Origin: JBASEY01 sp049652745
Lineage (GTDB): Bacteria > CSSED10-310
Direction: 5' to 3'
DNA length: 64,000 bases
Assembly: GCA_049652745.1 (NCBI GenBank)
Contig: JBASEY010000033.1
Coordinates: 1 to 64,000, forward strand
Shown: piece after piece, positions 16,899-24,974 of the stretch
How positions within the stretch are numbered: the stretch's first letter is position 1
Layout of the letters: each line of letters starts with the position of its first letter
Notes under the pieces: generated by a model
Seen by the model: only the letters and a program-made list of their open reading frames with translations
Database searches by the model: none
Told to the model about the DNA's origin: nothing
Translations under genes and position numbers: made by a program

Positions 16899-19478
16899 AT
16901 GAGGAAGCTTTTCACAATTTCACTACTGATGGTTCTGATCTGCAGTCATGTCATTGCGGAAACTGAGCCGAGCGAAGCGCTGATCAAGCGCATCTCAGAT
17001 GGACGGATCTTGGAGAAAACAGAATTCACGAGGAACTGCTTACCGGTGGATAGTGTTTATCTCGGATCTGTTATGACGCAAACCCAGGATGAACTGTATG
17101 GGGCAGATATACAAAAAGGTATTCTGTCGTCCAGTCGCCTGTCACGCGGTCATGGCAGCGTAGCGGCGTACGACAATACGAATCCGACGGAATATTATCT
17201 CAGCGCCCCGGCCCATCGCCAATACGCCGACGATTTGGAACTGGCAGTGTCGGCTGGAGGGATTTTGACGGGTTATGAAATCGGTTTCTATACCGATGAG
17301 ACGGCGTCCTTTCCGGTCACGGTCACGGCATCGTTGTATAGTGGGCCTCCAGGCAGCAGTTCGGTGATTCCGGGAACGACAAAATCCTGGACAATCACTG
17401 AGGAAGGATCCAATGCCTGGCTTTTAATCAATGAGTTGGCTACGCCGATCGACATACCACAAACGGTGTATCTGGCCGTGTCATCGAATAAAGCCGATAC
17501 CGGTTGGATGATAACAGGACAAGCCAATTTGGGTTACACCAATGATTTTTACTGTGAAAAATTTTGGAATATTTTCTGGATGTGTAATTACCATTTTGGC
17601 GGCGATCCTTGGGCAGGGTTTTATGCGTCGATTTATCTCGATATGGAGCTAGATCCGTGTGTAGAATGTCCACCGGAAGGTATTTTGGAGGGAGAACCCC
17701 CTTGCGGACCGGGTTATATCGATACCTATAACGGCGGTTGCAACAGTTCGCCGGCGGTATTTCAACCCATTGACAACGGCGACATCGTTTGCGGTCGGAC
17801 CGGAACATATCAAGTCGGTACCGACACCTATCGTGATACCGATTGGTTTGTATTCACGTTGAGTGAAACGTCTATGGTCGAATGGCAGGCTTATGGTGAA
17901 GCGCCCATGCATGTCGCGCTGATCAAACCGGGGACGGCGATTCCGGACGGATGTGCCGATCTGGAGGTCTTGGCAGGTGCTGTCTCCTATTACTGTGAAC
18001 CGGCGCTGGTCGAATTCTTGTTGGATCCGGGAACATACTGGGCTTTTGTGTCGATCAAACTAAACTCTTTTGGATACCCTTGTGAAATTCCCTATATCGC
18101 AACACTTCAATGGGGGCCGGCAGCACCGGAAACGTGCAGTGCTGAGAGCGTCTTTTCTCAGCCTCTGGCAGGTGCAAAAGCCTATGTCGTTTCCGACGAC
18201 AATATCGGCTATGTTGCTGCAGATGATTTTTCCGGTGTGATGGAACCGATTGTCGCGGTGGAGTGGTGGGGCGGCAACCTGAATCCCCATCCACGTTGGC
18301 ATGCCTGTACCAAGCTCAACACGGATTTTGTCATTACGTTTTATGAGCCGGGCATAATTCCGGGAGCTGTAGTACATCAAGAAACGGTTACAGCCACCCG
18401 TAAAGCCACCGGACAATACATTTTCGGTATTCCTAACAATGGGTACAGTTATCGGTATAGAGCTGAACTTGCCGCTCCCCTTTCTTTATCCTCGGGCTGG
18501 ATATCTATTGTCGCGATTGACGGTGGACGATGCTGGTTTTTATGGGCTGACGCCGGAGCGCCGCCGCCCATCGACAGCCCTTATGTTCAAGACTCCGGAG
18601 ACGGATGGGAGATCAATCCGGACCCGGAATATCAAGTCGATCTGGCATTCTGTCTGCTTGAAGAAGCCGTGATACCCACTGTAACACCGACTGAAATCCC
18701 GACTGAAACTCCGACCGAAGTCCCCACGGCAACACCGACTGAAGCCCTCACTGACACCCCCACCGAAATTCCGACGGATACCCCGATACCGGAGCCGACC
18801 AACACGCCGGAGCCGACAGCACCCCCAACCGAAGTTCCGACGGATACGCCGATACCGGAGCCGACCAACACGCCGGAACCGACCGATACTCCGATTCCGG
18901 TACCGACCGATACACCGGAGCCGACAGCGCCCCCAACCGAAATTCCGACGGATACACCGATACCGGAGCCGACTGATACGCCGGAACCGGAACACACTGC
19001 GACTCCGACGGAGGTCCCGACGGTTACACCTACGGAAAGTCCACCGACGACGACGCCGACGCACGCGCCACCGACCGATACTCCCGTCGTGCCGACACCT
19101 ACAGAAACGCCGTATATTCGACCTTTGGGAGCCTATCTTGAAATGCCGTGTAATTGCTTTAACTGCGGTGATGTCTGCTATGTCAAAACAACGATTGCAA
19201 ACGATACGCCGGAGCACTATGAGCATGTGCCTTTATTTGTGTTGTTGGATTGTGACGGAGTGTTTTTCTGGTGGCCTTCCTGGTCCGATGAAATCGATAG
19301 CCGCCAGATCGATGTCGAACCACTGATGGAAAAGGAGTATTGGATCGTCGAACCGTTTACCTGGCCGGATTTCACTTCATCGGCAGGCAACGTCTGGTTC
19401 CATGCGGTTATGACGGATAGAAAAATAACCCAGGTTTTCGGCGTATACGACAGCTTTACATTTACATGGGGATTTTGA
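16899..19478 (+). CDS. Large modular surface protein, FWxSW tail
   Basis: This is an 859-residue exported protein (signal MRKLFTISLLMVLICSHVIA). Module A (about 80-250) is the same unit as in the 8898 protein and ends DPWAGFYASIYLD. Module B (about 252-405) resembles a bacterial pre-peptidase C-terminal (PPC) beta-sandwich, with TYNGGCNSSPAVFQPI and YRDTDWFVFTL. Module C (about 412-588) has ADDFSG, VEWWGGNLN, FVITFY and VDLAFCL. A roughly 150-residue PT/PE linker follows. The last 119 residues form the FWxSW domain (FFWWPSW, FTWPD, terminal TWGF). The next gene, at 19968, is a paralogue with the same modules A-C but another tail. No catalytic motif is seen; a binding or structural role is most likely. 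Confidence 0.85.
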   Translation: MRKLFTISLLMVLICSHVIAETEPSEALIKRISDGRILEKTEFTRNCLPVDSVYLGSVMTQTQDELYGADIQKGILSSSRLSRGHGSVAAYDNTNPTEYYLSAPAHRQYADDLELAVSAGGILTGYEIGFYTDETASFPVTVTASLYSGPPGSSSVIPGTTKSWTITEEGSNAWLLINELATPIDIPQTVYLAVSSNKADTGWMITGQANLGYTNDFYCEKFWNIFWMCNYHFGGDPWAGFYASIYLDMELDPCVECPPEGILEGEPPCGPGYIDTYNGGCNSSPAVFQPIDNGDIVCGRTGTYQVGTDTYRDTDWFVFTLSETSMVEWQAYGEAPMHVALIKPGTAIPDGCADLEVLAGAVSYYCEPALVEFLLDPGTYWAFVSIKLNSFGYPCEIPYIATLQWGPAAPETCSAESVFSQPLAGAKAYVVSDDNIGYVAADDFSGVMEPIVAVEWWGGNLNPHPRWHACTKLNTDFVITFYEPGIIPGAVVHQETVTATRKATGQYIFGIPNNGYSYRYRAELAAPLSLSSGWISIVAIDGGRCWFLWADAGAPPPIDSPYVQDSGDGWEINPDPEYQVDLAFCLLEEAVIPTVTPTEIPTETPTEVPTATPTEALTDTPTEIPTDTPIPEPTNTPEPTAPPTEVPTDTPIPEPTNTPEPTDTPIPVPTDTPEPTAPPTEIPTDTPIPEPTDTPEPEHTATPTEVPTVTPTESPPTTTPTHAPPTDTPVVPTPTETPYIRPLGAYLEMPCNCFNCGDVCYVKTTIANDTPEHYEHVPLFVLLDCDGVFFWWPSWSDEIDSRQIDVEPLMEKEYWIVEPFTWPDFTSSAGNVWFHAVMTDRKITQVFGVYDSFTFTWGF
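18667..19110 (+). repeat. Imperfect tandem repeats encoding PT/PE linker
   Basis: This segment within the 16899 gene repeats units such as CCGACGGATACNCCGATACC and GGAGCCGACCAACACGCC, coding for PTDTPIPEPTNTPEPT blocks. The units are near-identical in DNA at 18772-18985. Length variation between strains is possible, and the segment may be misassembled in short-read data. Confidence 0.8.
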
Positions 19479-19672
19479 AATACGAGGCTCTTTAGATTTT
19501 TGCCGAAAGACTTTTTCGCTTGAGTAGATATTTAACCGAGTGTCACTATATTGACTTTGCCACATGATGTTTTGGCCATTTATAGCTCTTTGAAATTCAG
19601 GTGCTGTTACGCTAAACGAGCTGTGGCCGGTATGATTTTTTGGAGTATGTCGTGAGGTTGTGAAAAATTCTC

Positions 19673-19967
19673 TTGACTTGGTGCTTCAATATCGGCACAC
19701 TGGCCTCAAGTGATATATAGGCGTAGGTTTTAGTTCTTGTTCCGACGCAACGAAAAGCTACTCTAGGGGGTGAAGATCGATAATGAACGGATGGCCCGAC
19801 ATAGCATCGTCTCACAGTTCGATCGATGCCTTTGTCTATTCGGTTGTTTATTGCCAATTAGGATGCAGATTTGCATCTCATCATACGATACAGCCTGACT
19901 TATTTCGATGAAACATGCCTTGTTTCATTGGATTTAAACCTTGACTTCTTTTTGGGAGGAATTTGCT
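19673..19967 (+). promoter_or_regulatory. Promoter and long structured leader L2
   Basis: TTGACT lies at 19673-19678, 295 bases before the gene at 19968. GGGGGTGAAGATCGATAATG starts the central block shared with L1. AGCATCG at 19803-19809 pairs with CGATGC at 19824-19829, extended by GACA and TGTC. GATGCA/TGCATC forms a small hairpin at 19862-19877. ATGAAACA and TGTTTCAT form a perfect hairpin at 19908-19928, ahead of the GGGAGGA ribosome site. The central stem sequence differs from L1 but pairs in the same place. I see no gene in 19479-19967. Confidence 0.5.
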
Positions 19968-21938
19968 ATGAGGAAGCTTTTCACAATTTCACTGCTGTTG
20001 GCGATGATCTGCAGTTATGTTATTGCGGAAACAGAGCCCAGCATAGCGCAGGTCAAGCGCATTTCGACCGAACGGATCCAGGAGAACACTGCATTTACGC
20101 GGAACTGCTTACCGGTGGAGAGTGTATATTTGGGGTCCGCTTTATCACAAACGCAGGATGAACTGCTCGAGGCGGGAATGCAGAAGGATATTCGGCCGCT
20201 GGGTCGGTCGTCGCGCGGTCATGGAAGCGTGGCGGCGTACGATAACTCAAACCCGACGCAATATTATTACGGCCCCGAAGAAGCCAATGTGCTGTATGCC
20301 GATGACATGCAACTGGCCGTAGCGGGAGGGGGATTGATGACAGCCTATGAGATCGGATTTTATACGGATGCGTCGGCTTCCTATCCGGTCACGGTCACCG
20401 CAAGGTTGTATAACGGGGCTCCCGACGGCGGAGGCACGGAGATTTCGGGCACGGCGAAATCCTGGACGATAACCGAGACCGGTTCCAATGCGTGGCTTTT
20501 AGTAAATGAACTGACTACGCCGATCACTATTCCGGAAACAGTCTATCTGGTCGTGTCGTCGAACAGAGTAAATACCGGATGGATGGTATCTGGGCAAGCC
20601 AATTTAGGTTATACCGACGATTCATTTTGCCAAAAAATAAAGATTTGGATTTTCGAGTTGTGGAGTTGTGGTCTAAGTTTCGAAGATGACGTTTGGGCCG
20701 GCTTCTATGCGACGATTTACCTCGATATGGAGCTCGATCCATGTGTGGAGTGTCCTCCGGAAGGTGTTTTGGAGGGAGAGCCGCCTTGTGGAACGGGTTA
20801 CGTCGACACCTATAACGGCGGCTGCAATAGTTCACCGGCGGTATTTCAACCGATTGCCAACGGCGACATCATTTGCGGCCAGACCGGGACTTACGCGTTT
20901 GGTTCCGGCACCCATCGCGATACAGATTGGTTTGTGTTCACGTTGGCGGAAACCTCCATGGTCGAATGGCAGGCGTACGGCGAAGCTCCGATACAAGTCG
21001 CTTTGATCAAGCCTGGACTGGCGATTCCCGACGGATGTGCCGACCTGGAGGTCTTGGCCGGCGCAATTTCCTATTACTGCGAACCGGCTCAGGTCCAATA
21101 CTTATTGGATCCAGGAACATACTGGGCTTATGTGTCGATCAAATCAGGTTCCATTGGCTATCCTTGTGAAATTCCCTATGTCGCTGCGCTCAATTGGGGA
21201 CCTGCGGCGTCGGAGACATGTGGTGCAGGAAGCATTTTTTCCCAACCTTTCGCCGGTGAAGTAGTCTACGTCAACTCAGATAACAATGCCGCCATATTGG
21301 CCGCTGATGATTTTTCCGGCGTGACAGCACCGATCAAGGTAGTGGAATGGTGGGGCGGCAACCTGAATAACAGCCCCAGTTGGCACGCCTGTTCCAAGCC
21401 CAACACGAATTTTGTCATCACATTTTACCAACCGGGCACGCTGCCGGGCTCTGTGGCACGCCAGGAAACGGTGACGGCCACCCGTAGCGCCACCGGTCAG
21501 TACATATTCGGGAATGAAGGCTATGGATATAGTTATAAATACAGAGCTGAACTCGCCACACCGCTCTCCTTATCCGCGGGCTGGATATCCATCGCTGCGG
21601 TCGACAGCGGAAGATGCTGGTTTATGTGGGGTGATGCCGGAGAGCCGCCGGCCAACGGCAGCCCTTACGTTCAAAACACGGGTAGTGGATGGGCGATAAG
21701 TACGGAACCGGATCAACACGTCGATCTGGCGTTCTGCTTGCTCGAAGAAGTCGTGATTCCAACGGAAACGCCTATTCCACCGACTGAAACGCCGATTCCG
21801 CCGACAAATACGCCGATCTCTCCGACAGAAACACCGGTACCTCCGCCCATTCCGTCCACATCGCCTACCGGTCTATTTTTTGCATTGCTGGCGATCGGCA
21901 TATTAATCGTATTGCCGGTATTGAGAAAAACGGTTTAA
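19968..21938 (+). CDS. Large modular surface protein, C-terminal anchor
   Basis: This 656-residue exported protein is a tandem paralogue of the 16899 product. The ATG at 19968, nine bases after GGGAGGA, opens the signal MRKLFTISLLLAMICSYVIA; a longer frame from 19941 lacks a ribosome site. Modules A (about 83-250), B (PPC-like, 257-412) and C (416-592) follow in the same order. The tail differs: a short PPTETPIPPTNTP linker leads to IPSTSPTG, a hydrophobic helix and a terminal RKTV. This resembles IPTL-CTERM/PEP-CTERM sorting signals that are processed by exosortases, although no exosortase is in the window. The protein is probably exported and held at the outer surface. Confidence 0.85.
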   Translation: MRKLFTISLLLAMICSYVIAETEPSIAQVKRISTERIQENTAFTRNCLPVESVYLGSALSQTQDELLEAGMQKDIRPLGRSSRGHGSVAAYDNSNPTQYYYGPEEANVLYADDMQLAVAGGGLMTAYEIGFYTDASASYPVTVTARLYNGAPDGGGTEISGTAKSWTITETGSNAWLLVNELTTPITIPETVYLVVSSNRVNTGWMVSGQANLGYTDDSFCQKIKIWIFELWSCGLSFEDDVWAGFYATIYLDMELDPCVECPPEGVLEGEPPCGTGYVDTYNGGCNSSPAVFQPIANGDIICGQTGTYAFGSGTHRDTDWFVFTLAETSMVEWQAYGEAPIQVALIKPGLAIPDGCADLEVLAGAISYYCEPAQVQYLLDPGTYWAYVSIKSGSIGYPCEIPYVAALNWGPAASETCGAGSIFSQPFAGEVVYVNSDNNAAILAADDFSGVTAPIKVVEWWGGNLNNSPSWHACSKPNTNFVITFYQPGTLPGSVARQETVTATRSATGQYIFGNEGYGYSYKYRAELATPLSLSAGWISIAAVDSGRCWFMWGDAGEPPANGSPYVQNTGSGWAISTEPDQHVDLAFCLLEEVVIPTETPIPPTETPIPPTNTPISPTETPVPPPIPSTSPTGLFFALLAIGILIVLPVLRKTV

Positions 21939-22057
21939 GGGGTGAGCTTTATTTTGAAGACGGCGAGTGTTCGTGGTTTTTCAAAACACTTAAAAAGACT
22001 GTGGCGTTTGGGTTAACGGCAAGCTTCACCCGCAGACACTGACAATGTGTTATTTTT

Positions 22058-22095
22058 CCGCGGTGTGATATCGATGTCGCACTGCGGCTCTTTTT
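22058..22095 (+). terminator. GTGATATC-type terminator after the 19968 gene
   Basis: CCGCGGTGT from 22058 pairs with GCACTGCGG at 22079-22087 with small mismatches. The loop contains GATATCGATGTC, and CTCTTTTT follows. It is the third member of the hairpin family also found at 6177 and 8616. Confidence 0.65.
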
Positions 22096-22237
22096 ACGGG
22101 AACCATCTATGAAAAGGCAGACATTCAGAGAAATAAAAATTTCTTTTCGAACCTTTTTATATCATTATAGGCAAACACTTTCACTTTGAAGATTTACCCC
22201 CAGACATCTGATCGATCGATTATTTTTTTTGCGCCGC

Positions 22238-22525
22238 TTGACAAATTCATTTTCTTCTGTTAGTAATTATTATTGCTGTCAACAAACTCTACTGTGGTGT
22301 TGCGGTGTTGTATTTAGGGGATAAGTGTGAAGGGGGATGGTGATTTAATCACATGCTGGTGAATGCATTGACGCCACGGGCAATAGTCTCTACAGAGCAA
22401 ATTCCGGTCTCCGCCGGAAGGGTGTATCCGGTATGGAGACCGTTTTTTATGTCTATAGCTCATGAAACAGGACTTGTTTCATTGAACTCAACAAACCGTG
22501 TAATGCGGAAGGGAGGAATTTTTCT
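22238..22525 (+). promoter_or_regulatory. Promoter and long structured leader L3
   Basis: TTGACA at 22238-22243 lies 288 bases before the gene at 22526, with TAGTAA 17 bases downstream as a possible -10. The leader contains a hairpin with a U run at 22405-22448. ATGAAACA and TGTTTCAT form a perfect hairpin at 22462-22482, at the same relative place as in L2. GGGAGGA precedes the start. The central block shared by L1 and L2 is only weakly similar here. I see no gene in 21939-22525. Confidence 0.5.
22405..22448 (+). terminator. Terminator-like hairpin inside leader L3
   Basis: CGGTCTCC at 22405-22412 pairs perfectly with GGAGACCG at 22435-22442, with an inner GCCGG/CCGG stem, and six T residues follow at 22443-22448. 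It stands 78 bases upstream of the start codon and downstream of the presumed promoter. It could therefore stop transcription before the gene, that is, act as an attenuator. It could also end an unseen small transcript. Confidence 0.6.
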
Positions 22526-24901
22526 ATGAAGAAAATGTTAATGTTAGGTTTTATCGTGCTGATTTTCTGTAGTTATGTCGCTGCGGAAACCGGCCAACTC
22601 AGCGCGAATACGCGCATAATTCAGCTCAATAGGATCGAAAAGAATATATTGAGCCCGCAGGTTTCTTCCGGCGATTGCAGTTCGGCATCGAGCTATCTTG
22701 CCAAATCAGACACGATCATCGAGAACCTGAGCCTGAACAAAATGGACTCGCCAATCAGCGCCGAGACAAAGCTGGATGCCCAGGTAATTCAGGAGCGGAA
22801 CAGCCGTCAAAACTGTCCTGGTCTTCTGGCCTACAGCAATACTGACATCGAAGGTTATTTTCCACCTGCGAACAACGTGAGCATAGCGGATGACATTATT
22901 TTGAATGTTGCGGGCGGAGGAGATCTGGTTTGCTATGAAATCGCATTTGCTTATGGAGCTTTCGTAGCCCCCCAAGTCAACGTCAACGCAGCCTTATACA
23001 ATGGTCGTCCGGATCAGGGCGGGCAGTTGATTCCCGGCACCGAAGCAACGTGGGTGTTTGATTCCAGTGTTGAAGTGGGATATTATTACACCCTTACTGC
23101 AGAACTGGCAACGCCGGTTGCTATCCCGGAAATCGTTTTTCTTGTGATGAGTAAAAACGCCGGTGGTAATGACAATGGATTTGCAGTTGCCGGAGCGGCG
23201 GAAATTGGGTATACGAACGATTGGTTTTGCATGCAAAATCCCGGCTGGATATGCGGCTATTATTTCGGCGGCGACCCCTGGGCCGGATTTTTTGCAGAGT
23301 TGTATCTGGATATAGACCTGGAACCCTGTGTGACGTGTCCTCCCGGTGGGATCTTGGAAGCTGAACCGGCTTGCGGACCGGATTACGTGGATACCTACAA
23401 TGGCGGTTGCAACAGTAACCCACCGGTTTTTCAGGCCATTTCCAGCGGGAACGTCATCTGTGGTCAGACCGGAGTGTTCGAAAACAGCGACTCGACCATT
23501 TCTCGTGATACCGATTGGTTCTCATTCACACTTGGCGAAGCCATGCTGGTCGAATGGGAAGTTTACGGTGAAGCTCCAATGCTTGCCGCAATTGCCAAAC
23601 CGGGATCTGCCGGATGTGATGACTTTGAAGTTCTGGCCCTCGACACCGCAAATTATTGTGAAACTGTTTATCTTAGCGAAGTGTTGCCTGCGGGAACATA
23701 CTGGGTTATCGCAATGGTCGATAATTTCTCAACATATTGGGAATGTGAAATTCCCTATATTGCATCGTTCAACACTATCAGCCTGACCCCGTGTGTGAGT
23801 TGTCCTCCCGGCGGTATTCCTGAAGGCGAACCTCCTTGCGGACCAAATTATAATGATACGTTCAACGGCGGTTGCAACAGCACCCCATCCGTATTCCGAC
23901 CTATTAGCAACAACAACGTCATCTGCGGCCAGACCGGTGTGTTCGATTATTCCGGAGACACCTATCGTGATACCGATTGGTTTGTGTTCCAAGTCACTGA
24001 ATACAGCTTGGTGGAATGGGAAGCCTACGGTGAAGCTCCAATGATGGTTGCTCTGATCGATCCGGGAGTAGCCATGCCCGATGGCTGCGCCGACATGTCG
24101 ATTTTGGGTGTCGGCGTGTCACAGTACTGCGAAACCGCGACGATCAAACGCCTGGTGGAACCTGGCACGTATTGGGCTTTCGTATCGCTTGATACATTTA
24201 ATGAATTCTTTGCTTGCGAGATTCCATATGTTGCTACGATTCACTGGGAACCTGCCGATCCTGAAGACTGCGGTCCGGATACCATTTTCCCGCAGCCCTT
24301 TGCGGCGGAGGTCGTCTATGTCAATTCCGATGCCAATTCCGGTATCATCGTAGCGGATGATTTTTCAGGTCTGACAGAGGCGATCACTGCGGTGGAGTGG
24401 TGGGGCGGCAACCTGAATAACAGCCCAACCTGGCATGGATGCACCAAACCCAATTCGAATTTTGTCATCACCTTTTATCAGCCCGGAGCAGTTCCCGGGG
24501 CCGTCGTTTATCAGAAAACCGTCACAGCAGTTAAAACCCAGACCCTTCAGTTTGTATTTGGTAACACAGCTTACGGTCCTGTGATGAAATACAGAGCCGA
24601 GTTGCCGTCATCTGTCAGCATTCCCGCCGGGTGGATTTCCATTCAAGCTGTTGACAGCGGGACTTGCTGGTTCATGTGGGCTGATTCCGGAGCGCCGCCT
24701 GCCTCCGGCAGCGCTTTCGTTAGAGACTCAGGCTCAGGTTGGGAACTCGACGCGGAGCCAGATAATCAAGTTGATCTCGCTTTTTGCCTGATCGGCGGTG
24801 AACCACAACCCATTCCTGCCACATCACCCGTTGGTATCAGCATAGCATTGCTTGTCATTGGAATTATGATCGCTCTGCCGATGCTGAGAAAATCTCTGTA
24901 A
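22526..24901 (+). CDS. Large modular surface protein with doubled PPC-like module
   Basis: This is a 791-residue exported protein (signal MLMLGFIVLIFCSYVAA). It is related to the 16899 and 19968 products but carries module B twice in a row. Both copies open CPPGGI and contain TYNGGCNS or TFNGGCNS, CGQTGVF and RDTDWF. Module A comes first (SIADDIILN to DPWAGFFAELYLD) and module C last (VADDFSG, VEWWGGNLN, VDLAFCL). The C-terminus is PIPATSPVG, a hydrophobic helix and RKSL, an IPTL-CTERM-like anchor matching the 19968 protein. The start follows GGGAGGA. A strong terminator follows at 24911. Confidence 0.85.
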   Translation: MKKMLMLGFIVLIFCSYVAAETGQLSANTRIIQLNRIEKNILSPQVSSGDCSSASSYLAKSDTIIENLSLNKMDSPISAETKLDAQVIQERNSRQNCPGLLAYSNTDIEGYFPPANNVSIADDIILNVAGGGDLVCYEIAFAYGAFVAPQVNVNAALYNGRPDQGGQLIPGTEATWVFDSSVEVGYYYTLTAELATPVAIPEIVFLVMSKNAGGNDNGFAVAGAAEIGYTNDWFCMQNPGWICGYYFGGDPWAGFFAELYLDIDLEPCVTCPPGGILEAEPACGPDYVDTYNGGCNSNPPVFQAISSGNVICGQTGVFENSDSTISRDTDWFSFTLGEAMLVEWEVYGEAPMLAAIAKPGSAGCDDFEVLALDTANYCETVYLSEVLPAGTYWVIAMVDNFSTYWECEIPYIASFNTISLTPCVSCPPGGIPEGEPPCGPNYNDTFNGGCNSTPSVFRPISNNNVICGQTGVFDYSGDTYRDTDWFVFQVTEYSLVEWEAYGEAPMMVALIDPGVAMPDGCADMSILGVGVSQYCETATIKRLVEPGTYWAFVSLDTFNEFFACEIPYVATIHWEPADPEDCGPDTIFPQPFAAEVVYVNSDANSGIIVADDFSGLTEAITAVEWWGGNLNNSPTWHGCTKPNSNFVITFYQPGAVPGAVVYQKTVTAVKTQTLQFVFGNTAYGPVMKYRAELPSSVSIPAGWISIQAVDSGTCWFMWADSGAPPASGSAFVRDSGSGWELDAEPDNQVDLAFCLIGGEPQPIPATSPVGISIALLVIGIMIALPMLRKSL

Positions 24902-24910
24902 GTTTTTTTA

Positions 24911-24959
24911 GAATCCGCAACACAGCCGCAAGGATTACCCTGTTGCGGATTCTTTTTTT
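24911..24959 (+). terminator. Strong intrinsic terminator
   Basis: GAATCCGCAACA at 24911-24922 pairs perfectly with TGTTGCGGATTC at 24941-24952 and is followed by seven T residues. It ends transcription of the 22526 gene, only 15 bases before the next start codon. Confidence 0.93.
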
Positions 24960-24974
24960 AAAAGGAGAATGACA

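Noticed and set aside
18667..19110. CRISPR-like repetition
   Set aside because: The repeats are contiguous coding repeats without unique spacers and stay in frame with the linker.
18540..19226. Minus-strand ORFs rich in Arg or in Gly-Val-Ser repeats
   Set aside because: They are antisense reflections of the PT/PE linker in the 16899 gene and have no ribosome site or family match.
16605..22525. c-di-GMP (GEMM), cobalamin or other known riboswitch in the long leaders
   Set aside because: I could not find the conserved cores of these classes, so the leaders are reported only as candidates.
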